Of a stretch of 64,000 nucleotides of DNA, positions 45,969 to 56,500 are shown piece by piece. Positions within the stretch are counted from its first letter, which is position 1, and every line of letters begins with the position of its first letter. Both the position numbers and the translations under genes were made by a program. Origin of the DNA: UBA7692 sp964650845 (GTDB lineage: Bacteria; Bacteroidota; Bacteroidia; Chitinophagales; LD1); contig CAZYXR010000007.1 in NCBI GenBank assembly GCA_964650845.1, positions 1 through 64,000 of the forward strand. The letters run 5' to 3'. Under the pieces are notes generated by a model. The model had not been told where the DNA came from and did no database searches. It was given only the letters and a program-made list of their open reading frames with translations.

Positions 45969-46120
45969 AACCCTAAATTTTCGTTCTTGACAAATCTACA
46001 CTAATAGGGTTTAAGGGAAATTCATTTTTATACTTTCGCAACCTTCTTTAACAGATAATGAGGAATCTTCTAAACAAATCGTGCAGCACAATAGCGATTG
46101 AATACAAACAATAACCATCA

Positions 46121-47251
46121 ATGAGTTTCGATATAAAAGCAACAGATACAGGCAGCAATGCACGAGCAGGCGTTTTGCAAACAGCACACGGTGAAATTGA
46201 AACCCCCATTTTTATGCCGGTGGGCACTTTGGGCGGTGTAAAAGCAGTACACTTTACCGAGCTTGAAAAAGAAATTAACGCCCAGATAATTCTCGGCAAC
46301 ACCTACCATCTTTATCTGCGCCCGGGCACAGATGTGTTGTATAAAGCTGGAGGGCTTCATAAGTTCAACGGGTGGAACAAACCTATTCTTACCGATAGTG
46401 GCGGCTATCAGGTTTACTCGCTTGCGGCTATTCGTAAAATTAAAGAAGAAGGTGCTTCGTTTCGCTCGCACATTGATGGTTCAAAACATTTGTTTACTCC
46501 CGAAAACGTGATGGATGTGCAGCGCATTATCGGTGCCGACATCATTATGGCATTTGACGAATGCACACCTTACCCTTGCGAATACAAATACGCAAAAAAA
46601 TCAATGGAAATGACCCACCGCTGGCTTACCCGATGCGTGCAGCGATTCAATAACACCGAGCCTCATTACGGCTACGAGCAAATGCTTTTTCCAATTGTAC
46701 AGGGTAGTGTGTTTAACGATTTGCGCAAGCAATCGGCCGAGTTCGTTGCAGCACAAAACTTAGTGGGTAACGCCATTGGCGGCTTAAGTGTAGGCGAGCC
46801 TGCCGAAGAAATGTACGCCATGACCGAAACCGTTTGCGCCATACTGCCAAAAGAAAAACCCCGCTATTTAATGGGCGTAGGCACGCCTGCAAACATTCTC
46901 GAATCTATTACTTTAGGCATTGATATGTTCGACTGTGTAATGCCCACCCGCAATGCACGAAACGGAATGCTCTTTACCACAAACGGCATCATCAACATTA
47001 AAAACGAAAAATGGAAAGATGATTTTTCAAGCATTGACGCCAATAGCCAAAGCGAACTGGTGCGCAACACTTCAAAAGCCTTCCTTCGCCATTTAGTACA
47101 CACAGGCGAAATACTTGGCGCAATGATTGCCTCGGTAAACAACCTCAGCATGTATTTATGGCTGGTAAAAGAAGCGCGCAAACAAATCATTGCGGGCAAT
47201 TATGCCACATGGAAAACCACCATGGTAAAGCAAGTAATGCAACGACTATAA
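46121..47251 (+). CDS. tgt: tRNA-guanine transglycosylase
   Basis: A 376-residue enzyme that exchanges guanine-34 of tRNA Asp, Asn, His and Tyr for the queuosine precursor. Catalytic Asp in LTDSGGYQVYSL, FDECTPYP, PIVQGS, GGLSVGEP, and nucleophile region MFDCVMPTRNARNG. The C-terminal Cys zinc ligands of the E. coli type are absent: the corresponding stretch reads IDANSQSELVRNTSKAFLRHL. As far as I recall, other Bacteroidota enzymes also lack them. The DUF3524 gene next to it is convergent, 6 bp away. Confidence 0.95.
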   Translation: MSFDIKATDTGSNARAGVLQTAHGEIETPIFMPVGTLGGVKAVHFTELEKEINAQIILGNTYHLYLRPGTDVLYKAGGLHKFNGWNKPILTDSGGYQVYSLAAIRKIKEEGASFRSHIDGSKHLFTPENVMDVQRIIGADIIMAFDECTPYPCEYKYAKKSMEMTHRWLTRCVQRFNNTEPHYGYEQMLFPIVQGSVFNDLRKQSAEFVAAQNLVGNAIGGLSVGEPAEEMYAMTETVCAILPKEKPRYLMGVGTPANILESITLGIDMFDCVMPTRNARNGMLFTTNGIINIKNEKWKDDFSSIDANSQSELVRNTSKAFLRHLVHTGEILGAMIASVNNLSMYLWLVKEARKQIIAGNYATWKTTMVKQVMQRL

Positions 47252-47257
47252 CCTGTT

Positions 47258-48337
47258 TTACTTTGCCCATTGTTCAACAATGGTTTCCATCAAATCGTCA
47301 TACATCGCTATTGCATTTTTCCAATCATACTTTTCTACCCATTGCTGCGTATTCATTGCCCGCAGATACTTTACATCCATAATACGCTTCTGCAATTTTG
47401 CTGCAAAATCTGCTTCATCATAAAAAAACGTAGCGCTATACATTTCTGGAATATGCTCCATATAAGCCAACCTTTTGGGCAAAAAAGGTACCACATTGCA
47501 ATACATAGCCTCCACCACACTTGCACCAAAAAAATCTTGCTTTGAAGTTACCGGCAACAAGTCTGCCTTCCACAACCATTCGGCATAATCTTTTTCGCTT
47601 TCCACATAACCCCAATGAACAATCTTTTCGACCAAAACCTCCTTCGCTTTTTCAAAAATTGGTGGCACATTACTAAAAGACTCGCCCAACACCGCCAACC
47701 GAAAATCTATGCCATGCTCGTGAAGCTTGAACAACGTTTCAAAAAACTGCTCTGCATTTTTATCATACTCCCACCTATGATTCCAAAGAATCAAACAGCG
47801 AGGATACTTTTCTATTGTGGCAGGTTTCAATTCATTCAACCGTTGCAGTTTAAGACCCAAAGCAAGCACTTTGCTTTTTGCAGCAATTGCTTCCACCGTT
47901 TCAAAATTCTCAAAGTCCGGAAACTGCCTTAAAAACTCTGGCAATGCCTCCACAAACGACCTTTGATGATACACAGAATTAAATAACACCACATCGGCAG
48001 CAAGAGCCGATGAATAATTGATAAATGCATAGTGATTATCGCGCTTCAACATCACATCCACATCGCTTGCCCTCCACGGATATGTAAGTTGCCTTACCGT
48101 AAGCGACCTAAACAAAGCCACATCCAACATATCAGTTGCTACAATCACATCAAAATCTTTACTGCTTAAATCATTAAAGCGGCTGGCCAAAGTTACCGCC
48201 CCACCATGCATTCGCCACTTCCAATGGTAACCTGCCAAAGTCAGCAACTTTATTTCGTGCCGGCTGCTTTGCTGCCAACCTTCGGCCCATTGTTTATGTG
48301 AACCCGAAAAAAAAGACTCTACTAATAAAATTTTCAT
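47258..48337 (-). CDS. DUF3524 glycosyltransferase (queuosine-tRNA mannosyltransferase-like)
   Basis: A 359-residue GT-B glycosyltransferase. MKILLVESFFSGSHKQWAEGW and LLTLAGYHWKWRMHGGAVTLA form the DUF3524 N-domain seen in the human queuosine-tRNA mannosyltransferase (QTMAN/GTDC1). The C-domain has LILWNHRWEYDKNAEQFFETL, a LAVLGESFSNVPPIFEKAK segment and the donor-site ASVVEAMYCNVVPFLPKRL. It is adjacent to tgt, which makes queuosine, so it may attach a sugar to Q in tRNA. ATG 48337 is chosen over 48343 to match the family start. Confidence 0.83.
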   Translation of the reverse strand: MKILLVESFFSGSHKQWAEGWQQSSRHEIKLLTLAGYHWKWRMHGGAVTLASRFNDLSSKDFDVIVATDMLDVALFRSLTVRQLTYPWRASDVDVMLKRDNHYAFINYSSALAADVVLFNSVYHQRSFVEALPEFLRQFPDFENFETVEAIAAKSKVLALGLKLQRLNELKPATIEKYPRCLILWNHRWEYDKNAEQFFETLFKLHEHGIDFRLAVLGESFSNVPPIFEKAKEVLVEKIVHWGYVESEKDYAEWLWKADLLPVTSKQDFFGASVVEAMYCNVVPFLPKRLAYMEHIPEMYSATFFYDEADFAAKLQKRIMDVKYLRAMNTQQWVEKYDWKNAIAMYDDLMETIVEQWAK

Positions 48338-48392
48338 CTCCAAATGTTTACTTCAACAAATCAAATCAAAATTTTAACTGTCAAACAGGCAG

Positions 48393-48728
48393 CAATGACA
48401 CATAGATAGCAATCATCAACACATCAATAGGAAACAATGGCAGGTCAAGAGCAAACATCAGCACATGAAGTCCAAACATTGACACATAGAGAGCAAACAT
48501 CGGCACATAAAGTCCAAACATTGACACATAGAGAGCAAACATCGGCACATAAAGTCCAAACATCAACACATAAAAAGACCGCAACGCCTCATAAAAACAT
48601 CACAAGCACAGATAAAAAGTGCGCAGCCACACATAAAAAGACCACAACCTCAAATAGAATCATCGCAGCCACATATAAAAAGACCACAAAGCCTCATAAA
48701 AACTGCACAACTAAATACAACAGGCACA
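48393..48728. repeat. Minisatellite: 16 tandem units of 21 bp
   Basis: Sixteen consecutive 21-bp units stay in exact register from 48393 to 48728. The best-kept part (48456-48560) alternates CATCGGCACATAAAGTCCAAA and CATTGACACATAGAGAGCAAA, a 42-bp higher-order period. Units to the right diverge but keep the CA-n6-AxATAAAAA core. It fills the 402-bp space between the asnB stop (48746) and the DUF3524 gene (48337) and includes no clear promoter. Because 21 is a multiple of 3, long open frames appear on both strands (7-residue repeats such as EQTSAHK/VQTLTHR on + and MFGLYVP/MFALYVS on -). I do not call them genes. Confidence 0.88.
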
Positions 48729-48745
48729 AACCTCGCGGCAGAACC

Positions 48746-50569
48746 CTACCCAACGTGCTTAATCCAGTAATTAGTAGCAGCCAATTTCCACACCATGCCC
48801 GCCTTAGAAAAATCACCCCCTTTATATTGCTCAACAAGCCGTTTAGCCTCCCCAATATTCATAAAATCAAGCCCGCCAAAATCATCCTCAAGCAAAAACC
48901 TCAGCGGCCCATTCAACCATTCCACCTCCCCGGGCGTCACAAAACCCTTCTTATCTTTTCGCTCATACACAGCCTTCGGCAACACACCCTTCAAACCCTC
49001 CCTAAGGATATACTTTGTCTCCGCTTTATTGCTGATTCTATCCTCTGTCAATAACGAAAACGCAAACTCCACCAACCGATGATCCAAAAAAGGCACCCGG
49101 CTCTCAATCGAAAAAGCCATAGAGTTCCTATCCTCATGATGCAGCAAAGTCTGCAAAGTAGTTTCCATCAAAATTTGATACAAAAAGTCATCAAACTTAT
49201 CATCCGTCCGCTTAGTCAAATCAAAGAAAAACGACCCCGTAAGCGACTCATACTTTTTGGCCTCCAAGCCATACATTTCCTTTTCATCGCTTAAACAAGA
49301 CACCAACGATTTAAGCAAAAAAACACCCTTCCTTTGCAATCCAAAACCCTCGCGCTCGCCAAGTCTGTTCAGCAAACCCAAAGCCCCGCCCACCTCAAAA
49401 TTCTTTAACTTGCTCCCTATTGTTCTGTAAAAAGAATGAAGATACCCCCCCAAATACTCATCGCTACCCTGCCCGTCCAGCACCACCTTCACCCCCTTGC
49501 TTGCAGCAAGCTGCATCAAAAAATACTGACTGATATACGATGAACCCAACAACGGAACATCTGCCGCATAAGCCGCACGCACAAAAGCTCCTGCAATATC
49601 ATCATCCTTAGGCGAAAAATAGTGCGGCTGCACAGTAGGATACTTTTCTACCACCGAGCGCACAAAAGGACGCTCATCCACCTTACCCTTCCCCTCATAA
49701 TAAATAGAAAAAGACTGTATCGGCACATCACTAAACAACTTAGAATAAACCGAAGCAATTGCCGAGCTGTCAAGCCCACCACTCAGGCATATCCCATTGC
49801 GCACATCACTGCGCGCATGCAGCCTTATCGAATCAAAAAACAAAGCCTCAAACTGCGCACACTTCTCCTCAAACGATAGCGAAACCTTCTTTCCAAACGA
49901 AATATCCCAATACCGATCCACCTCCACACCTCCATCATTTACAACAAGGCTGTGTGCCGGCTCCAACTGCACCAAATCCTTATAATACGTCTGGTTTCCA
50001 CAACTAACAAAGTTCAGCGCAATACCCAGCTTTAACTGGTCATAATTCAATTCATTATCAAAACATTCTAAAACCTTTAAAGCCTTATACTCCGATGCAA
50101 AATAAAAACCCGTATCAGTCGTAAAAAAGTAAAAAGGCTTTATCCCAAACCTGTCACGCGAACAAAACAACTCCTGCCTACTTTTATCCCAAAGCGCAAA
50201 AGCCCACATCCCCACAAACTGCTCCACACACCGCGTCCCCCAAGCCTTATACGCAGCACAAATCACCTCCGTGTCACCCTGCGTTTCAAACTTAAAGCCC
50301 CTCACTTCCAGTTGCTGCCTTATCTCTATGTAATTGTAAATCTCCCCATTAAAAACAATCACCACATCATCATACTCAAAAGGCTGATTTGCCGCCTCCG
50401 ACAAGTCAATAATCGAAAGACGATTATGCCCAAGCGTCACCGCATCCTGCTGCCACACCTCCGAGTTGTCCGGGCCCCTGTGCTTAATTGCATCCAACAT
50501 CTTGCGCACATTCTCCTGCGCCTTTTCATGCCCGACATTTGTCTCAATAAATCCAGCAATACCACACAT
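48746..50569 (-). CDS. asnB: Asparagine synthase (glutamine-hydrolysing)
   Basis: A 607-residue enzyme. Glutaminase domain with nucleophile Cys2 (MCGIAGF), HRGPDNSEVW, NGEIYNY and GDTEV; synthetase domain with the ATP pyrophosphatase loop CLSGGLDSSAIASVY and DGQGSDEYLGGYLH. It makes Asn from Asp and Gln, or amidates a sugar or peptide if it belongs to a cell-surface locus (the neighbour is a deacetylase-like gene). The coding strand is rich in G compared with its neighbours. Confidence 0.93.
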   Translation of the reverse strand: MCGIAGFIETNVGHEKAQENVRKMLDAIKHRGPDNSEVWQQDAVTLGHNRLSIIDLSEAANQPFEYDDVVIVFNGEIYNYIEIRQQLEVRGFKFETQGDTEVICAAYKAWGTRCVEQFVGMWAFALWDKSRQELFCSRDRFGIKPFYFFTTDTGFYFASEYKALKVLECFDNELNYDQLKLGIALNFVSCGNQTYYKDLVQLEPAHSLVVNDGGVEVDRYWDISFGKKVSLSFEEKCAQFEALFFDSIRLHARSDVRNGICLSGGLDSSAIASVYSKLFSDVPIQSFSIYYEGKGKVDERPFVRSVVEKYPTVQPHYFSPKDDDIAGAFVRAAYAADVPLLGSSYISQYFLMQLAASKGVKVVLDGQGSDEYLGGYLHSFYRTIGSKLKNFEVGGALGLLNRLGEREGFGLQRKGVFLLKSLVSCLSDEKEMYGLEAKKYESLTGSFFFDLTKRTDDKFDDFLYQILMETTLQTLLHHEDRNSMAFSIESRVPFLDHRLVEFAFSLLTEDRISNKAETKYILREGLKGVLPKAVYERKDKKGFVTPGEVEWLNGPLRFLLEDDFGGLDFMNIGEAKRLVEQYKGGDFSKAGMVWKLAATNYWIKHVG

Positions 50570-50634
50570 ATATTCAAATAGAAGAACACAATGTTAGGAA
50601 GTAATATCTGCGCAACGTAATTTGCAGCCCATAA

Positions 50635-51894
50635 ATGAAGATTTTTCTTTCAAACGATATTCCCAATCATGCAATTGTGCAACACACATTGCAATTAATT
50701 GCATTGAATAAAAAAGAAAAATTCATTCAGGTTCAAAATATAGAACACGCAGACCTAAGCATTGGTATCGAAAGCAAAAACACCATTCAGCTCTCTTCAA
50801 AATTCTTTGAATTGCTTCAGCAAAAAACAACCCAACATCAACTCCACCTGAACACACATGGAAGAATAACAACCCCCGATACACAAAAAACAGACTACCT
50901 CAGCACCATATTCTACTACGTTAATTGCGTGCAGGAATACCATACAAGCAGCAGCGACCACTACGGACGTTTCAATTATGCCGATAGCATTCAAAAACAT
51001 CTCGGCATCACACACACAAATTTTGTTCAGCAACTCATAGATGAGTTCTGCAACACAACCCCGCAACTCAATATTCTTGCACAAAGAACAAGACCATCCA
51101 AACTTTTCCTTACACACGACATCGACTACATCTATAAAGCCAAAAACGAAGACGGCATGTTTGCATTAAAAAACAAACGCTGGCTCACAATCTTTAAACT
51201 ACTCTTCAACCACTACATCGGCACACCCGACTGGCTTAATATAGACAGAATTATTGCCATTGAAAAAAAACACGGCTTCAACTCCACATTCTTCTGGCTC
51301 ACCATTCGAGATGAATTAAACAGCGACTATAACATTCAAAGTGACATCATACAAAAGCAATTAAAACTTATACAAGCCTCGGCTAATTCAATAGGACTAC
51401 ATAAAGCAATCGGCAACACAACTTTTGAATCAGAAATCAAGCAGCTACCTCAGCCTATAGTTGCGAATCGATACCACTTTCTCAAATTCACCGTCAATGA
51501 TTTTCAGCAAATGCAAAGCGCGGGTATTCAATTAGACACATCTCTCGGATTTGCGGAGGAGATTGGTTTTAGAAATAGTTACGGCCTGCCTTTCATGCCT
51601 TTCGACCTGAATCAAAACAAAACATCAGACCTTATTGAAGTGCCGCTCAACCTAATGGACAGAACACTCTTTAACTCCGGCAAATCACTTAGCGAACAAA
51701 AAGAAACGGTATTCAACTGGTTGAATGCAAATCGATTCAACAGTATCATCACTATAGATTGGCACAATAACTTCTTTTCCTCTTTGTCTTATAACGGCTA
51801 TCAAAACCTGTATGAAGAAATTCTGCAACATGCCAAAGAGAATAACATTGACTGTTGTTCACCAAATGAGTTGATTGAGGAGTTTGGGAAGTAA
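50635..51894 (+). CDS. Polysaccharide deacetylase-like protein (DUF7033 + NodB-like)
   Basis: A 419-residue protein. N-terminal alpha/beta domain (1-150) followed by a NodB-like fold: the metal-binding THDIDYIYKAK motif near residue 163, FNSTFFWLTIRDE, SIGLHKAIGN (second His), LGFAEEIGFRNSYGLPF and a final TIDWHNNFF. The motifs for deacetylation of polysaccharides are present, though HKA differs from the common HxxxH/HS pattern. No signal peptide. It is divergent from asnB, and probably in the same surface-polysaccharide context. Confidence 0.83.
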   Translation: MKIFLSNDIPNHAIVQHTLQLIALNKKEKFIQVQNIEHADLSIGIESKNTIQLSSKFFELLQQKTTQHQLHLNTHGRITTPDTQKTDYLSTIFYYVNCVQEYHTSSSDHYGRFNYADSIQKHLGITHTNFVQQLIDEFCNTTPQLNILAQRTRPSKLFLTHDIDYIYKAKNEDGMFALKNKRWLTIFKLLFNHYIGTPDWLNIDRIIAIEKKHGFNSTFFWLTIRDELNSDYNIQSDIIQKQLKLIQASANSIGLHKAIGNTTFESEIKQLPQPIVANRYHFLKFTVNDFQQMQSAGIQLDTSLGFAEEIGFRNSYGLPFMPFDLNQNKTSDLIEVPLNLMDRTLFNSGKSLSEQKETVFNWLNANRFNSIITIDWHNNFFSSLSYNGYQNLYEEILQHAKENNIDCCSPNELIEEFGK

Positions 51895-51907
51895 AAGCAA
51901 CCCTGAT

Positions 51908-53356
51908 TCACCTCTTTCTAAGAGCCATAATGTCTGAAACCAAAGCTATATTGAATAGCTTCAAAGGTCGTTTCATTTCTTTACCCGTCTTCTGAATTTT
52001 ACTAAACCATTCTTGCTGATTTGACATAGTACATCCAACAATTACTTCAATTAATTTTTTTTCGTCCTTTGAAAATGAAAGGCTTGAATTCTTGAGTAAT
52101 TTTTTGGCATTGCGGTTAGCAATGGAGATGTTGTCTGCCTCCAGATGCACCAATAAACGCATCAATTCAAGGTCAGTAATAAATTTAGGTTTGCCCGATT
52201 CGAAAAACACTTCATCAGCAAGTGTGAGGGTCTTAAATAATTGCTGGAAGTTACCGTTTATCCATTCAAACAATAATTTAAAAGCTATGATGCTTGCCAA
52301 GGCAGGTGATTTTTTTGTGCCCGATTCTATTTTTATTTCTTTCAATCCAGAGGCAGCAAACTGTTCACCGCCTTTGTAGTCTTTCATTTCAAAAAGTAGA
52401 ATCAATTTATTGTAGCAATAAAAGATATTACGCTCTGCTTCCAATTCTTTTCTTTCAAATTTTAAAGAGCGTGCATATTCATTCACCTTCAATGCTTCTT
52501 TAAAATTGTCAGATGAATAGTAGTTATAGATAAGTCCGTTTAAGGTGTAGTAATAACTATCCTTTCGTTGTGCAGGATCATTTTGGGTAATGAGTTTCCG
52601 CTCCATTTCTAATAGCTCATGCAAAAGTTTTTGTGCTGTTTGATTCTCACCAATGACATAGTGAAACTTAGCGAGTGCATTGAGGCGATTTCTTTTTACT
52701 ATGAAGAATGCCATCTCTTCCTTTTCATTCAACAATAATCTGAGTTCCGGAATTTGTGACAACAATTTGGCTTTGGTAAATCCTGATTTGGCTTTTGCTT
52801 CTAAAGCATGTATGGACGCAAAACAAAAGTAATAGAGATTAATTTTTTCTAATGCCTGATAGGTGATTTTAAGATTCGTATGTAAATCATTCACTTCTAT
52901 TAAATACTCGGCAGGGGTGAACGATTGCTTAGCCATATTGAATCGTTGCTTTAGTAATCTTTCGTAAACAGGAAAAACTTCGCTCTGTTTCGCAACTGCA
53001 AGTGCTTTTGTATTCATTCGCAAAGCTCTTTCTGTAAGCCCTCGTTGATGAAGTAAACTGATTGTTTTGAATTTTTTCCAAAGCCCATCTTCATAATCTT
53101 CATCATTGGTAACTAACAAAAGGGAATCCAAAATTTGGTCGAAAAGCTGCGCTTTTAAAACAGCCAGACTCGCAAAGGATTTTTTGAGAATTGCCTCATC
53201 ATATTCCGTTTGAAAATTTATAGCATCAAATAGTTGCAGTAGTTTTCCTTCCTTTTCAGAGTATCGCTTTGAAAATCTTTTGAAGTACCCTTTCTCTTCA
53301 GCAGTAAGTGAATGAATGAGTTGAAATATTTCGTCTGAGCCAGATTTTTTTGCCAT
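51908..53356 (-). CDS. Large helical protein of unknown function (TPR-like)
   Basis: A 482-residue protein made of helix pairs. The N-terminus KKSGSDEIFQLIHSLTAEEKGYFKRFSKRY is often seen in Bacteroidota proteins of unknown function. Later parts look like degenerate TPRs (LLHELLEMERKLI, YYYTLNGLIYNYYSSDNFKEALKVNEYAR). No enzymatic motif and no signal peptide; cytoplasmic. ATG 53356 is chosen over 53398 because the family-like sequence begins there. Divergent from the M43 protease gene. Confidence 0.65.
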   Translation of the reverse strand: MAKKSGSDEIFQLIHSLTAEEKGYFKRFSKRYSEKEGKLLQLFDAINFQTEYDEAILKKSFASLAVLKAQLFDQILDSLLLVTNDEDYEDGLWKKFKTISLLHQRGLTERALRMNTKALAVAKQSEVFPVYERLLKQRFNMAKQSFTPAEYLIEVNDLHTNLKITYQALEKINLYYFCFASIHALEAKAKSGFTKAKLLSQIPELRLLLNEKEEMAFFIVKRNRLNALAKFHYVIGENQTAQKLLHELLEMERKLITQNDPAQRKDSYYYTLNGLIYNYYSSDNFKEALKVNEYARSLKFERKELEAERNIFYCYNKLILLFEMKDYKGGEQFAASGLKEIKIESGTKKSPALASIIAFKLLFEWINGNFQQLFKTLTLADEVFFESGKPKFITDLELMRLLVHLEADNISIANRNAKKLLKNSSLSFSKDEKKLIEVIVGCTMSNQQEWFSKIQKTGKEMKRPLKLFNIALVSDIMALRKR

Positions 53357-53512
53357 TGCAAATGGATTTATGCAAACATATTTATTATGAATTATCAATT
53401 GTAATTTTAAAAATATGAAGTAAAAAACTGCTCCTGCAACTCTTAATAATTTTGAAACTTTGATGCATTCAATTCTAAATGGCGGATTAGATTTGCCTCC
53501 AATTATTCAATT

Positions 53513-56500
53513 ATGAAAAGTTTAATACTCTCTTTTATTCTTCTTGCCGGACTTTCTGTAAGCGCGCAACAAACAATTGAGTCGTGCGGAACTGATGATG
53601 CACACAATCGGTTTCTGCAAGATGCCAGTAATTTGCAGAAACACAATCAGATTGAACAGCTAATATACAATGCTGCGCAAAACGGCATGTTGCAGCCATC
53701 GGGCAGGGCAGATTATGTGCTGCCTGTGGTGGTTCATATAATTCACAATGGCGGAAGTGAAAATATTTCTGATGCGCAGGCAATTCAAGCAATTGATTAT
53801 TTGAATCAGGCATACAGAAACACTTCTCTTTATGATTCAACAGATGGTGTGGATTCAAGGGTTCAGTTTTGCCTGGCAAAACAAAATCCTCAAGGACAAT
53901 CTACTTCAGGTATAAACAGAGTGCAATCAGTGCTTACCGATTTGGATATGGCAAATGATTTGCAGTTGAAAAATTTAGTTAGATGGAATCCGACTTGCTA
54001 CATTAATATATGGGTTGTAAAAACAATTTGCCGTCAGGGTTCCTGCAATATAGGCGGCTATGCATATTTCCCATCGGCACATGGCAGTAATTTAGATGGC
54101 ATTGTTGTTCGTGCAAGCACTATGGGTTCAACGCCTGCGGCAACGGGTACTTTGATTCACGAAGCCGGTCACTATCTTGGTTTGTATCACACATTTCAGG
54201 GTGGTTGCACCAATAATAACTGTTTGAACGATGGGGATAAGGTATGCGATACTCCTCCCGATGCTTCTACTTCATACATAGCTTGCAATGGTTCAATGAA
54301 CAGTTGCTCTACTGACACTATCTCAGGCTTTGTAAGCGACCAGCCTGACATGCACAAGAATTATATGGACTACACACAAGCAACTTGCAGAACAATTTAT
54401 ACTGCAGGGCAACGCGATAGAATGTTGTGGCATATTGCCAATGTGCGTGGCAGTTTGTTGAATTGCAACGCTTGCAATAATCCTTGTCCATCGCCTGTAT
54501 TTGCGAAGTTTACCCCTTCTGCTACCACTATTGCAGTAGGTGGTTCAGTTAACTTTACGAATACCTCAACCGGTGCTTCCTCTTACCAATGGTTGGTGAA
54601 TGGCGTTCAATTTGCAAATTCAACTAACTCGTCCTTTTCATTTAATAATGCCGGAACCTTTTCCGTAAAATTAGTTGCCACAGGAAGTAACCTTGATTGT
54701 TTTGATGATACCACCATTACTATAAAAGTAACTTGTGGTGCAGTTGCGAAATTTACTCCACCCTCTGCGAATGTTGCCCCAAATATTATTTACAATCTTA
54801 CAAACACCAGCACCGGAGCAACTACCTATAGTTGGTTTTCTAATGGCGTGCAGGTGAGCACAGCCACAAACTTTGCATATCAATTCCCTGCAAATGGAGC
54901 TTACTGGGTGCATTTAGCTGCGTGTAATAATTTCTGTTGTGATACATCAGATTCTGTTCGTGTATTTGTGTGCAGTCCTTGTATAGAGATATGTGACAAT
55001 AGTATTGATGACGATGGAGATAACTTAGTAGATTGTTTTGACCCAGATTGTGCATGTGATAATTGCAGCCCTAAGCAAACAGATGTGTGGACATTTGGTG
55101 AAGGCGCAGGATTGAATTTTAAAACTTCACCGCCAACAGCTTTCCAAAGTTCAAACCAAAGAGCACAGGCATCTGCTTCGGTTTCAGACCCTAATGGAAA
55201 TCTTGTGTTTTACACAGATGGATTTAAAGTATTTGACAGATATGGCGCTGTTATGCAAAATGGAACTGGTCTCACAGGAAATCTATCCTCAGCACAACAC
55301 GTAATTGTTCAACATCCTGCTATTAAACATCAGTATTACTTGTTTATCACCAGTTCTTATGATGTTGGTCTTTCAGGTGGCATTACTTATTCCCTGATTG
55401 ATATGTCATTAAATTTTGGACTTGGTGGTGTAACTGCAGCAAAAAATGTTGCATTGATGAGTTCTAGTGTGTCAACTGAAAAAGTTACTGCAATCAGACA
55501 TTGCAACAATAAGTTTACTTGGTTCATTGCAAAGGAACGATACAACAATGTTTACAGAAGTTATTTGATTGATTCAAACGGGTTGAACACGACTCCGGTT
55601 CTAAGCAGTGCAAGTTCTCCATTGTTAGTGAATGGAGTTGAAGATGGGCAACAGGTTATTAAAGCCTCTGCCGATGGTAGATTTATCATCAATCCACTAT
55701 TGAATCGCGATACAATCCTAGTCTTAAAATTTAATAACCAAACCGGAGCAATTACAGACTATTTGAAGTTTGGCGGAAGTCATCCATATGGATATTGCGG
55801 AGCAGAGTTTTCTCCAAGTGGTGATTTTATATACGCATCACGTTATGTTACCGGCAACAACCCCTCTATTTTATTTCAGTTTGATTTAAGGTCGGCCAAC
55901 CCACAACAGATTTACAGCACCAAAGTTGGTCTTGATACTAGTGCCGCACCATATTCCTTTTGCGCTTGCCAACTTGCATCCGATGGAAAGGTATATGTTG
56001 CTTTTGATCAATCTTTCCCCCCAAATAATTTAAGACAATATGTTCCTTACATTAATTATCCTGATAAGCAAGGTTTAGCGTGCCTATACAATAAACAAGG
56101 TGTGAGTTTGGGCACCGGAAGAGTTTATGCAGGATTACCAACATTTATTGCAAACTACTTTTTAAAACCAGTTAACATAAGTGGTTTGGATACAGTGTGT
56201 AGTTTAAATACAAATGTGCTTTATAAAGTATTGCCAAAGCAAGGTTGTGTTACTAACTACGTATGGAATGTGCCCGGAGGTAGCATTGTTAATCAAACAG
56301 ACTCATCATTAACCTGCAATTTCCCTTCTATCGGAAATTATAAAGTTGCTGTCCATTTAGATAACGGATGTAGTAATGCAAATGATACACTGCCAATCTT
56401 CGCTGCCCCATGTGTGCGACCAGAACTTGGTCCCGACACTTCGCTTTGTGTTGCGGGTGTTGTAACGCTTAAGGCTGGCATCGGCTATAAATCTTATTTA

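Noticed and set aside
48437..49054. A 205-codon + strand frame with THK/AHK heptads, and a minus-strand frame (48381-48584) with MFGLYVP repeats
   Set aside because: Both follow from the 21-bp tandem repeat, and the + frame runs on antisense to asnB. There is no homology or other support for a gene.
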